Positions 22,359-32,381 of a stretch of 64,000 nucleotides of DNA are shown here, one piece after another. The stretch is from Eublepharis macularius. Lineage: Eukaryota > Chordata > Lepidosauria > Squamata > Eublepharidae. Position numbers and translations under genes: made by a program. The notes below the pieces were generated by a model that made no database searches, was not told the origin of the DNA, and was given only the letters and a program-made list of their open reading frames with translations. Position 1 is the stretch's first letter. Every line of letters starts with the position of its first letter. The DNA is taken from positions 30,625,232 to 30,689,231 of the forward strand of contig NC_072794.1 in NCBI RefSeq assembly GCF_028583425.1, read 5' to 3'.

Positions 22359-23456
22359 CTTGATTATGGTTTAGAACACATACTTAGTGAAACATATGCA
22401 TTCTAAATAACGCTGTATGAACTTCACTGTAGTTCTTTTTCTAGTATGGTGTATAACTGGTGCTTCTTTATCTTTGACAGCCAATTAAAAATAGTGAACA
22501 GTATCAGATAAATGTTCTGTAATTGTTAGCAGAGACCAAGGATGATCTGGTCATGTAACTTTTCCTGTCATTTTTACTATCCATCTCTCTTATCTTGCAG
22601 CTGGGCATAGTGGTACTTTTGGCTAGGTAGAATGTCACATGATTGGAAATAGTAAAAAAGAATTAAATTATGATTGGTTTGATATTTATCTATGTTATCA
22701 TATGAAAAGATCTTAGATTTCTGCATAAAATAATATATATAAAATATATAAAATATATAAAAAATCCAAATAGCAGATCAGGGTTTTAGGCAAAAGAAAT
22801 CACATGAAGATCTAGGCAGGAAAGTTACCCTTGCAATATGTGCTACGGTAACTTGAATGCATTTCATCGTTAATCTGACTGAGTTAGATTTCATTAAGAA
22901 ATGTTAGGAAACTTAATTCTTGTTGTGTTCATCTGTTCTAATTTTCTATGTTTTATGTAAGGAAACATTTATATTTTGATACCTCACTTAATGAAAAAGA
23001 CTAGCGTTTGTTAATGAAAGAAGCCATTAAACTCTTAGGAGGAGTCTGTCTCCTGGTTGGGAGAGTGCAACAAAAACATCCATCCCATTTATTTTGTACT
23101 GACAAACAGTTTCTCTGAAAAAGAGAAACCTGTTTTCAATTCTCACTTGAAGGTTTCAAGCTGCTCAGGATTTAAGATAAAACCTTCGATCCATCTCTAC
23201 TGAGTATTTAATACTTTTTACTTAATGTTTAAAAGGAATGTTTAATATTTATGCCTAATATGATTATAGAAGCGATACTGTCTGAATTATCTATATGTTT
23301 ATTTGAGTTGGATTGTTAGAAAAATTACAATTTTATGACGTTTTTACCATTTTATAACATTACAACTTTGTACCACAAAAGTTTTAAGTTTTGCATGTAG
23401 AAGAGGATGCCAAAAATAAACATCCCCATCCCCATCGGGCGGGGGGGCGAGGGGCC
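22359..23456. other. AT-rich DNA, no gene; dispersed repeat piece at 22364-22420
   Basis: The first 60 bases pair with 11632-11690. The rest has no recognisable repeat terminus or open frame. Confidence 0.45.
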
Positions 23457-24416
23457 AAGACGAAGACGAAGACGAAGACGAAGACGAAGACGAAGACGAA
23501 GACGAAGACGAAGACGAAGACGAAGACGAAGACGAAGACGAAGACGAAGACGAAGACGAAGACGAAGACGAAGACGAAGACGAAGACGAAGACGAAGACG
23601 AAGACGAAGACGAAGACGAAGACGAAGACGAAGACAAAGACGAAGACAAAGACGAAGACAAAGACGAAGACAAAGACGAAGACAAAGACAAAGACAAAGA
23701 CGAAGACAAAGACAAAGACAAAGACAAAGACAAAGACAAAGACAAAGACAAAGACAAAGACAAAGACAAAGACAAAGACAAAGACAAAGACAAAGACAAA
23801 GACAAAGACAAAGACAAAGACAAAGACAAAGACAAAGACAAAGACAAAGACAAAGACAAAGACAAAGACAAAGACAAAGACAAAGACAAAGACAAAGACA
23901 AAGACAAAGACAAAGACAAAGACAAAGACAAAGACAAAGACAAAGACAAAGACAAAGACAAAGACAAAGACAAAGACAAAGACAAAGACAAAGACAAAGA
24001 CAAAGACAAAGACAAAGACAAAGACAAAGACAAAGACAAAGACAAAGACAAAGACAAAGACAAAGACAAAGACAAAGACAAAGACAAAGACAAAGACAAA
24101 GACAAAGACAAAGACAAAGACAAAGACAAAGACAAAGACAAAGACAAAGACAAAGACAAAGACAAAGACAAAGACAAAGACAAAGACAAAGACAAAGACA
24201 AAGACAAAGACAAAGACAAAGACAAAGACAAAGACAAAGACAAAGACAAAGACAAAGACAAAGACAAAGACAAAGACAAAGACAAAGACAAAGACAAAGA
24301 CAAAGACAAAGACAAAGACAAAGACAAAGACAAAGACAAAGACAAAGACAAAGACAAAGACAAAGACAAAGACAAAGACAAAGACAAAGACAAAGACAAA
24401 GACAAAGACAAAGACA
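23457..24416. repeat. Hexanucleotide array (GACGAA)n to (GACAAA)n, about 960 bp
   Basis: About 29 units of GACGAA (to about 23634) pass through a short zone where GACGAA and GACAAA alternate (to about 23705). About 118 uninterrupted GACAAA units follow. Because 6 is a multiple of 3, every frame without a stop stays open, which explains open frames of over 570 codons on both strands (Lys-Thr, Arg-Gln, Phe-Val, Leu-Ser). They are not genes. Confidence 0.97.
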
Positions 24417-25105
24417 GCCAGGCCCCCGGGGGTCGCGGCTGCGCCGCTCCCCCCGACGCCCCCCGCCCCGCCTTCGGCGGGCCGGGGGCCCCCGGGGGTC
24501 GCGGCTGCGCCGCTCCCCCCGACGCCCCCCGCCCCGCCTTCGGCGGGCCGGGGGCCCCCGGGGGTCGCGGCTGCGCCGCTCCCCCCCGACGCCCCCCGCC
24601 CCGCCTTCGGCGGGCCGGGGGCCCCCGGGGGTCGCGGCTGCGCCGCTCCCCCCGACGCCCCCCCGCCCCGCCTTCGGCGGGCCGGGGGCCCCCGGGGGTC
24701 GCGGCTGCGCCGCTCCCCCCGACGCCCCCCGCCCCGCCTTCGGCGGGCCGGGGGCCCCCGGGGGTCGCGGCTGCGCCGCTCCCCCCGACGCCCCCCGCCC
24801 CGCCTTCGGCGGGCCGGGGGCCCCCGGGGGTCGCGGCTGCGCCGCTCCCCCCCGACGCCCCCCGCCCCGCCTTCGGCGGGCCGGGGGCCCCCGGGGGTCG
24901 CGGCTGCGCCGCTCCCCCCGACGCCCCCCGCCCCGCCTTCGGCGGGCCGGGGGCCCCCGGGGGTCGCGGCTGCGCCGCTCCCCCCGACGCCCCCCGCCCC
25001 GCCTTCGGCGGGCCGGGGGCCCCCGGGGGTCGCGGCTGCGCCGCTCCCCCCGACGCCCCCCCGCCCCGCCTTCGGCGGGCCGGGGGCCCCCGGGGGTCGC
25101 GGCTC
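24417..25105. repeat. GC-rich minisatellite, 66-67 bp unit, 11 copies
   Basis: The phrase 'gggggtcgcggct' recurs at a spacing of 66 or 67 bases (near 24433, 24499, 24565, 24632, 24699, 24765, 24831, 24898, 24964, 25030, 25097). Each unit contains the palindromes 'gggggcccccggggg' and 'cgccttcggcgggcc'. Copies differ almost only in C-run length. One inverted copy lies at 27015-27085. It abuts the leader of the composite element with only 'ggaataaggaactg' units between. Confidence 0.95.
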
Positions 25106-25410
25106 CCCCCGGAATAAGGAACTGTGAATAAGGAACTGGGAACTGTGCAACTACGAAGCTGAAGTTGGTTACTTATTCCCAGTTCCTTATTCGCACTTCC
25201 TTATTCCTTATTCGTTATTCTCAAACCCAAAGAAAAGTATTGTGGGAAAACTGAAAAGCTCTACACTCCAAAAATTTGCAGGGGCACATATTATACACCT
25301 TCATATTCACAAGACTCAGCATTCTAAGCGGACCTATGCTGGGTCATCCTACAAAACCCAGATCTTGAGTAAACAGCTTCAAAATAGGATCCCCCCAGAA
25401 CTTGTGCTAA
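25106..25410 (+). mobile_element. Leader of composite element (copy B), left palindrome arm
   Basis: It starts with 'ggaataaggaactg' units, then 'caactacgaagctgaagttgg', then the body shared with 8016-8324. Almost the same bases occur inverted at 26735-27010. It keeps the open frame KFAGAHIIHLHIHKTQHSK. Confidence 0.85.
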
Positions 25411-26570
25411 TCCAGTCTCTGGTTCTGGACCTCAGGCCTTGCATGTGGCCTGCCACCAAGCACCCAGTATTAGACATTTTTTAAATAAGCAAATGGAGAA
25501 ATTATAAGCCCCCTGCAACCCCAAATAATCTTTGGATCACCCCAAATCACATACCCCTGAACTCCAGAGCCTGTCCCCCATAAGAGGACATGTGCTGGTG
25601 CTGATCCAGTCTACAGTTCTGGACCTAAGGCCTCGTATGTGGCCTGCTTCCAAGCACCCAATATTAGACTTTTTTTGAATAAGGAAATGGTGAAATTATA
25701 AGCCCCCTGCAACCCCAAATAATCTTTGGATCAAATCACACAGATCTGAACTCCATAGACTGTCCCCCGCCGCAGCTCATATGGTGTTTCTGATGCATTC
25801 TCTAGTTTTGGAGCTGAGCCCTCCTATGTCGCATGCTGGCAAGAACCTTGTATTAGTCTATCACATACCCCTGAACTCCAGAAACTGTCCCCCACAAGAG
25901 GACATGTGCTGGTGCTGATCCAGTCTCTGGTTCTGGTCCTCAGGCCTCGTATGTGGCCTGCTTCCAAGCACCCATTATTACACATGGCTTTGACTATGGA
26001 ACTGGTGAAAACATAAGTCCCCTGCAACCACAAATAATCTTTGGATCACCCCAAATCACATACCCCTGAACTCCGGAGCCTGTCCCCCACACGAGGACAT
26101 GTGCTGGTGCTGATCCAGTCTCTAGTTCTGGACCTAAGGCCTCGCATGTGGCCTGCTTCCAAGCACCCATTAATACACATGGCTTTGACTATGGAACTGG
26201 TTAAAACATAAGCCCCCTGCAACCCCAAATAATCTTTGGATCACCCCAAATCACACACCCCTGAACTCCAGAGACTGTCCCCCACAAGAGGACATGTGCT
26301 GGTGCTGATCCAGGCTCTCCTTCTGGACCTAAGGCCTCGTATGTGGCCTGCTTCCAAGCACCCAATATTAGACTTTCTTTGAATAAGGAACTGGTGAAAA
26401 TATAAGCCCCCTGCAACCCCAAATAATCTTTGGATCAAATCACACAGATCTGAACTCCATAGACTGTCCCCCGCCGCAGCTCATATGGTGTTTCTGATGC
26501 ATTCTCTAGTTTTGGAGCTGAGCCCTCCTATGTCGCATGCTGGCAAGAACCTTGTATTAGTCTAATATTG
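25411..26570 (+). repeat. Satellite monomers of the composite element, forward
   Basis: These are diverged monomers of the 195-bp satellite (about 25540, 25731, 26049, 26244 and 26435). A variant unit with 'ccgccgcagctcatatggtg' and 'tgtcgcatgctggcaagaac' occurs twice, 704 bp apart (25731 and 26435). The first copy is cut short and joined to a standard monomer at about 25860. This set is more diverged than the array at 8325-10635. Confidence 0.85.
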
Positions 26571-26968
26571 CGTGCTTGGAAGCAGGCCACATGTGAGGCC
26601 TTAGGTCCAGAACTGAATTTCACCATTTGCTTATTCAAAAAATGTCTAATACTGGGTGCTTGGTGGCAGGCCACATGCAAGGCCTGAGGTCCAGAACCAG
26701 AGACTGGATCAGCACCAGTTCTGGGGGGATCTTATTTTGAAGATGTTTACTCAAGATCTGGGTTTTGTAGGATAGCCCAGCATAGGTCCACTAGAATGCT
26801 GAGTCTTGTGAATATGAAGGTGTATAATATGTGCCCCTGCAAACTTCATTTTGGAGTGTAGAGCTTTTCAGTTTTCCCACAATACTTTTCTTTGGGTTTG
26901 AGAATAACGAATAAGGAATAAGGAAGTGCAAATAAGGAACTGGGAATAAGTAACCAACTTCAGCTTCG
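26571..26968 (-). mobile_element. Inverted monomers and leader (right palindrome arm)
   Basis: Orientation switches at about 26570. Two partial monomers run backwards into an inverted leader that ends 'aaccaacttcagcttcg'. This is the mirror image of 25150-25495. A one-base loss in the 'agaatgctgag' region breaks the leader frame here. Confidence 0.85.
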
Positions 26969-27085
26969 TAGTTGCACAGTTCCCAGTTCCTTATTCGCAG
27001 TTCCTTATTCCGGGGGGAGCGGCGACCCCCGGGGGCCCCCGGCCCGCCGGAGGCGGGGCGGGGGGCGTCGGGGGGAGCGGCGCAA
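26969..27085 (-). repeat. Inverted junction unit plus one GC minisatellite copy
   Basis: Reads 'tagttgcacagttcccag', then 'ttccttattcgcagttcc', then one inverted minisatellite unit ending at 'gagcggcgc'. It mirrors 25040-25146, so the palindrome includes part of the minisatellite. Confidence 0.85.
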
Positions 27086-28052
27086 AACCAGAGCCTGGAT
27101 CAGCACCAGCACATGTCCTCTTGTGGGGGACAGTCTCTGGAGTTCAGGGGTGTGTGATTTGGGGTGATCCAAAGATTATTTGGGGTTGCAGGGGGCTTAT
27201 GTTTTCACCAGTTCCATAGTCAAAGCCATGTGTATTAATGGGTGCTTGGAAGCAGGCCACATGCGAGGCCTGAGGTCCAGAACCAGAGACTGGATCAGTA
27301 CCAGCACATGTCCTCTTGTGGGGGATAGTCTCTGGAGTTCAGATCTGTGTGATTTGGGGTGATCCAAAGATTATTTGGGGTTGCAGGGGGCTTATATTTT
27401 CACCAGTTCCTTATTCAAAAAGATGTCTAATACTGGATGCTTGGTGGCAGGCCTCATGCGAGACCTTAGGTCCAGAACCAGAGACTGGATCAACACCAGC
27501 ACATGTCCTCTTTTGGGGGACAGTCTCTGGAGTTCAGGGGTGTGTGATTTGGGGTGATCCAAAGATTATTTGGTGTTGCAGGAGGCTTATATTTTCACCA
27601 TTTGCTTTTTCAAAAAATGTCTAATACTAGGTGCTTGGTGGCAGGCCACATGCAAGGCCTTAGGTCCAGAACCAGAGACTGGATCAGCACCAGATCATGT
27701 CCTCTTGTGGGGGACAGTCTCTGGAGTTCGGATCTGTGTGATTTGGGGTGATCCAAAGTTTTTGCCTGCTGCAGCTGCTGCCCCTTTCTTCTTATTGAAT
27801 TGTTCTGGGGGGATCCTATTTTGAAGCTGTTTACTCAAGATCTGGGTTTTGTAGGATGACCCAGCATAGGTCCACTTAGAATGCTGAGTCTTGTGAATAT
27901 GAAGGTGTATAATATGTGCCCCTGCAAACTTCATTTTGGAGTGTAGAGCTTTTCAGTTTTCCCACAATATTTTTCTTTGGGTTTGAGAATAACAAAAAAG
28001 GAATAAGGAAGTGCGAATAAGGAACTGGGAATAAGTAACCAACTTCAGCTTC
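27086..28052 (-). mobile_element. Further inverted copy of the composite element
   Basis: Four inverted monomers (27086-27760, period about 193-195) are followed by an inverted leader (27770-28052). That leader includes the 'gcagcagctgctgcccc' block found in copy A but missing from copy B. It ends 'ggaataagtaaccaacttcagcttcgtga'. The leader frame with YKTQILSKQLQNR is open here (27695-27934, minus). Confidence 0.85.
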
Positions 28053-28063
28053 GTGACAAAATC

Positions 28064-28199
28064 TAAGTCAGTGAGGGACCAAAAATTCCAGCCCAAACGT
28101 CTGGTAGGCTATGGATAAAACAACAAACACAGTAATAATCTCTATTTTCCACAATCCACCAGAAGTTTAGGCTGGAATTTTTGATCCCTCACTGACTTA
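28064..28199. mobile_element. Small MITE with 33-bp inverted repeats and TA ends
   Basis: The left arm starts TA-AGTCAGTGAGGGACC and the right arm ends GATCCCTCACTGACT-TA. The arms agree at all but two positions over about 33 bases (to 'ccagcccaaac'). The flanking TA pairs would fit a Tc1/mariner-type target. It is non-coding, 136 bp, and starts 11 bp after the end of the composite element. Confidence 0.75.
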
Positions 28200-28477
28200 T
28201 TGTTATTGTTATTATTATTATTATTTCTAAAAACTGTTTGGAGTCCTTCTGGCAGGCTTTGCCGTATAGGAAGCTCAACTCTTCAAGCTGACTGAACTTT
28301 AGTGTTGTCTGTTTATAAACTCTGTTTATTCCAACACAAACTCTCAGAAGTCAGATATGATCGTTTTGTACTACTCAAGGGGGATATGACAGGTTATTCA
28401 AAACGCACCTACATGGTTGTGTTCTGATTTATTTATAATTTGCAATGTATTCCGTATATAATCTTCTACAACATTAT

Positions 28478-28515
28478 TGTTATTGTTGTTGTTGTTGTTG
28501 TTGTTGTTATTATTG
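28478..28515. repeat. (TTG)n / (TTA)n microsatellite
   Basis: A short run of TTG triplets edged by TTA triplets, directly upstream of the GC-rich start region of ATF6. Confidence 0.9.
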
Positions 28516-28754
28516 AGAATGGGGGCGGGAATCCTCAATCTCTGGTGACAGGACGCACACACTGCCTGTTGCTAGCATCTCCGGCCCCGTCAGTGGGGAA
28601 AGGAAAAAATGCCGAACTTTTACAACTCGTGCGAAACGAGAGCAGAACGAAGGCTGTTTGGGCCATACCGGCCCCTGTCGTCGGGGGTGGGGCGTTGCCA
28701 GGAAGTACACGTGTGTTTATGCAATCCCGGAAAGCGAGCGGAGGGGGCGAAGAA
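28516..28754 (+). promoter_or_regulatory. ATF6: CpG-rich start region of ATF6
   Basis: Base composition turns GC- and CpG-rich here after AT-rich repeats. Visible sites are an E-box CACGTG at 28708-28713 and an ETS-type CCGGAA shortly before the start codon. No TATA box stands out. This fits a broad housekeeping-type promoter and 5' UTR, but the start of transcription cannot be fixed from sequence alone. Confidence 0.45.
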
Positions 28755-28818
28755 ATGTCTACAGTGATGACAGCAGCCATGGCCGGACGAGCCCCGGGAG
28801 AGCCCGACCCAGAGTGGG
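28755..28818 (+). CDS. ATF6: ATF6 exon 1
   Basis: The first coding exon ends ...GEPDPEW at a 'gtaagt' donor in phase 1. Three in-frame ATGs occur within nine codons (28755, 28767 and 28779). The third has the best Kozak context (gcagccATGg), so the true start may be 28779, giving a protein eight residues shorter. The frame is also open upstream to an ATG at 28440, but that stretch is repeat-like and not ATF6-like. Human ATF6 has a similar short, poorly conserved N terminus before the [11 protein letters not shown] stretch, which matches EWESLLFSELG here across the exon 1-2 border. Confidence 0.85.
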
Positions 28819-29190
28819 GTAAGTATGAGGAATCGGAGCCGGTGCCCTTGTCTTTAGAGAGAAAGTCGTTGCCTCGAAACGGGTCGCAGATTTTTTCGCT
28901 GTTCCATGTTTTGCTTTAGCTAGGTCGACTTACGCATCTTCTTTCTTTTGCCCCCTTTATCCTCACAACGGCCCTTTGAGGTAGGCGAGTTGTGAGAGAG
29001 TAGCTAACTCAGAGTCGCCTCAGGGCGGCTGGAGACTGAATGCCCCCTTGAGCTGGTTTACCTGGTCCTCCGCTGCTAACCCACGTTGGTATTCCGCCTC
29101 CCCAAACCCTTCCTTCCCTAGGCTCCAGCCACTCAAATCTCCAAGAATTTCCCAACCTGGAGCTGGCAACCTTGCTCTAACCACTATACA
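28819..29190. other. Intron 1 start; fragment of the CTGGCAAC family at about 29105-29175
   Basis: Bases 'caaatctccaagaatttcc' and 'caacctggagctggcaacc' are the right end of the GTTGCCAG/CTGGCAAC family. Piece 28945-29012 has the 'ctttatcctcacaacggccc' wording of reversed SINEs. Confidence 0.5.
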
Positions 29191-29690
29191 ATGCTTCACT
29201 AATGAGCAATAATGTCAAAATGAAGTCTTTCTTATTAACTGTCTTCCTATAGATTTCTATCCCAGTTTTCCTTAACATAATACTTATTCCTGCATGATAA
29301 CGTTTATTGTTTTGTTTTACAATTTTGTTAGCTGACTTGATCATGTCTGATGCAGATAATGATGTTGCAAGAAAAATACAATAAATATCTACAATTGTGA
29401 ACGGCTGGACTATTGCAAAACATTCATCCAAACACAGTATAATAAACACAATATAACAAAACAGTAGCAACAGGTTATGATTATCTGTCTAATAATATTT
29501 ATCTTACACTTTCTCCAAGGAGCTTAGGGTGGATACACGGGTCTTTCTTTTCTTTTGTTTGCTCATAATAGCTCTGTGAAGTAGTTTAGAATGAAAATCA
29601 TTGACCCTCTTGACCTAATGGGCATTGAAGGAAATGTACTACTGATGACTGAAAGTGAGCCAGAGCACATGGCTGTTACATCATCCTCTT
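29191..29690. other. Intron 1, no clear feature
   Basis: AT-rich. Wording at 29200-29470 ('tgttgcaagaaaaatacaata') is similar to 46440-46520, suggesting an unclassified old repeat. No open frame worth support. Confidence 0.35.
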
Positions 29691-29699
29691 CTTCTGAAC

Positions 29700-30160
29700 T
29701 TCATCAGCAATTAATGTTGGAAACAGGCTGATAGAATGGGTGGATTAGACAGATAGATTGTCCATGAATATATTGCAGTTATTAACCTCAATAACTAAAC
29801 AGAACCTCTGACTTATACGACTGTGTGCCTTTGAGGACTTATTGCTTGGGGTGGGGGTTAGCAACCACTTTATCTTTTATCTTTGTGGACTTCTGGGAGG
29901 CACTGTTGCTTCCTAGGTGAACCCTCAGATGGACCCAACAGGAATCATCTTATGTTCTGTTTGTCTGTCTGGTATGTTTTTATCCTGCCTTTCCTCCAAG
30001 AAGCTCAGGGGAACTTACATGGTTCTCTCTCCCTCTCATTTTACAATCATAGTGAATCTGAGAGGTGGGACTAACAGAGAGAGTAACTGGCCCAAAGTCA
30101 TCCACTGAGCTTCAAGACCGGGGTGGGGGGGGATTTGAATTCAGGCCCCCACATCCTAGT
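29700..30160. repeat. Old SINE-like repeats in intron 1
   Basis: Segment 29780-29965 ('ataactaaacagaac', 'tgtgtgcctttgagg', 'cttctgggaggcactg', 'atcatcttatgttctg') shares its order with 43660-43810. Segment 29973-30160 is a reversed SINE body ('ccaagaagctcaggg', 'gatttgaattcaggcc'). Confidence 0.45.
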
Positions 30161-30432
30161 TGGACACTGATAACCGTACAATTCCTACATACTAAGTTAT
30201 CTGAAAAGAGACCTGAGGTCAGGATGCTCAGGGCTGCAGTTTACATTCTTCTTGTGAACCACTATAGCAGTCTGATCCTAAGTGCATGTTTACTGAGATG
30301 CAGCTCAGAACAGAACAAATATGGCTCTTCTTAAAAAGAAAGTAAAAACTTAAGTTAAAATAGATTGGGAGGATACTTGGGGATGCAAGAATAACCACTG
30401 TGTGAAGAAAACGGCAGGAAAAGATTTTAATG
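30161..30432. other. Intron 1, no clear feature
   Basis: No repeat terminus or coding signal could be supported. Confidence 0.4.
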
Positions 30433-30537
30433 GGCAGAGGCAAGCAATAGCAAACCACTACTATTCGTCTCTTGCCTTGAAAACCCTACGGGATCGCCAT
30501 AAGTCAGCTGTGACTTGACAGCACTTTACACACACAA
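30433..30537 (+). repeat. BovB/RTE-type LINE 3' tail or derived SINE
   Basis: Bases 'caaaccactactattcg', 'ccttgaaaaccctacggg', 'cgccataagtcagctgtgac' and 'ttgacagcactttacacac' are the typical 3' end of the BovB family, abundant in squamates. Only the last 100 bases are present. Confidence 0.85.
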
Positions 30538-32226
30538 AGGGCTCCTTAGAGACTCTTTACAGAAAGGGAAATGATAGAACAGAACAGTTTCCAGTAGTCC
30601 ATGTGCTGTCCATGTACTGTGCACTAAAACAATTGTGCAGGGTGCTCCTGTGTATATTTATTACTTATTGTGAGACCTCATGTGTGCCACTTCCTAGTAA
30701 AGGACTTGCAACAGGTGATGTGAAGACTGCAGAAACTTTATGCATTATCAATCAAGATGTCAAATTATCGGTAATGTTAATGTATCGTATAGTTTCAGTT
30801 ACATCTAGTGTATAGTTTCAGTTATGCAAATAGATCTTTGTTGATCTTGTGCTCTGAATTTTGTAGCTCTTAAATTATACAAGGTATTAAAAAAAGCCTT
30901 GGCCTAAGAATGTGAACCAAAGGAGACAGGCTATGAACTCCTTAGTGTTTGACAAGGTGCCGTCTCTCATCTTGAGGCCCCATCTGCAATCTGGGAACAA
31001 GCACTCTGCCTTTCTTATAGAATTGTTGTAAAGATTACTAATAAGGAGGTATGCAAGTTACTTCGAGAACTCTAAAACACTTAGATCCCTATTACTGTTC
31101 TTGAGCACCTTCAACCTGCAGTCCTGTGTGTTCTACTTTGCAGGAACTCGCCATGGCATTCACTGAGGCTCCACCCTGAATAATCGTGGGTAGTTTAGAG
31201 TCCACATACAGTTGTTACCTTCTTTTTTCAGCTGCACACTGATTTGCTAGAATGGAATTGTGGATGTGTTAGAATGGAATGTGCCTAGAGGCTCTAATGT
31301 CTAATAAATTCAACAGGTCTTTAATTTGTATGAGCTGAATATGGAATTACAAACAAAAGTTCAGCATCCTTACAAGAGTTAATAGGCATAGGAGTTGGGC
31401 GCTGCTATCCCAAATAAAACTAGAACTTGGCTATGATTTTGTATACCCAAACTGACAGTGTGCATGAATCTAAAGGAAAGGTTTCTACGTATTTCAGTGC
31501 CGATAGTATTTTACTCAGTTCAAATTTGAATCAGATTAGGGCTCAGGAACTGCTGGAGATTTGGAGATGAAGGGCTGATTTGTATTGTACGTTTTGGAAA
31601 GGCCTTACGATTATAACATATTGGAAACTGGTTCAGGAGCGTAACTGGTTATGAATCAGCATTTAACCCACTTCTGGTCTTTTGGGGATGCTAGAAGACA
31701 CAAGTGGGTGATTGAGGTTTTAGAGGCATTGCTGATGCAAATCTCTTCCTTTAGGATGTTTTTGAAGCACTTTTCTGTTATATGCTTAAATCTGTCACCC
31801 ATGAATTTATCACATTTGTTGACTCTAACAGCTCTTTGGGGCTTGTACAGGTCACTTTCTTAATCTCTTCTTTTTGATGTCTTTTCTCTAACTGATACTT
31901 AACTGAACTCAGTGTTCTTTGACTTCTAGAGAAAAAGACACATGCTCAGTCTTTATCAGATCATATTATGGAGAGCTTTTCTCTTTTTAATTTAGAGTTA
32001 TCATTTAATTTTTGATTGTTTGTTTGTTTACTGCATACTTAACGTATGAAAGATCTGCTGCCTTGCTTATCGAGTGGCCCTGTTTTGCTGTCCTTGTGAT
32101 AGACCGTGCCGCAGAGTAGGGAACTGATGAACCTTCACTTCTGGGTAATGCAGAAATGTGAATATTCATACCAAGTAGAGTTTGACTTCTATGGCTCATG
32201 TCCTTTCTCTCTGTTTCCATTCCTAG
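30538..32226. other. Intron 1 remainder, no feature recognised
   Basis: AT-rich intronic DNA without recognisable repeats or open frames. Confidence 0.45.
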
Positions 32227-32303
32227 AGTCTCTTCTGTTCAGTGAACTTGGTGACCTTCTAGGAGAAGATGAGCTTCAGCTGGATGTGGAGAATGACACT
32301 TAT
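32227..32303 (+). CDS. ATF6: ATF6 exon 2
   Basis: Residues 22-47: SLLFSELGDLLGEDELQ then LDVENDTY, matching human [25 protein letters not shown] in spacing. The acceptor is 'cattcctag' and the donor 'gtaagta'. Phase 0 at the end agrees with human (break after ETY). It forms the start of the acidic transactivation domain. Confidence 0.95.
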
Positions 32304-32381
32304 GTAAGTATTGGTAGCAGCAGGGATTGGAGAGTGACAAACAATGCATTAAATCAGCAAACACAAAACTATTTGAGTTAA

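Noticed and set aside
23384-25150. Open frames of 355-588 codons on both strands (Lys-Thr, Arg, Leu-Ser, Phe-Val and Pro/Gly/Ala-rich)
   Set aside because: They are forced by the 6-bp and 66-bp tandem repeats, whose periods are multiples of three. They overlap in several frames and have no start context or domain.
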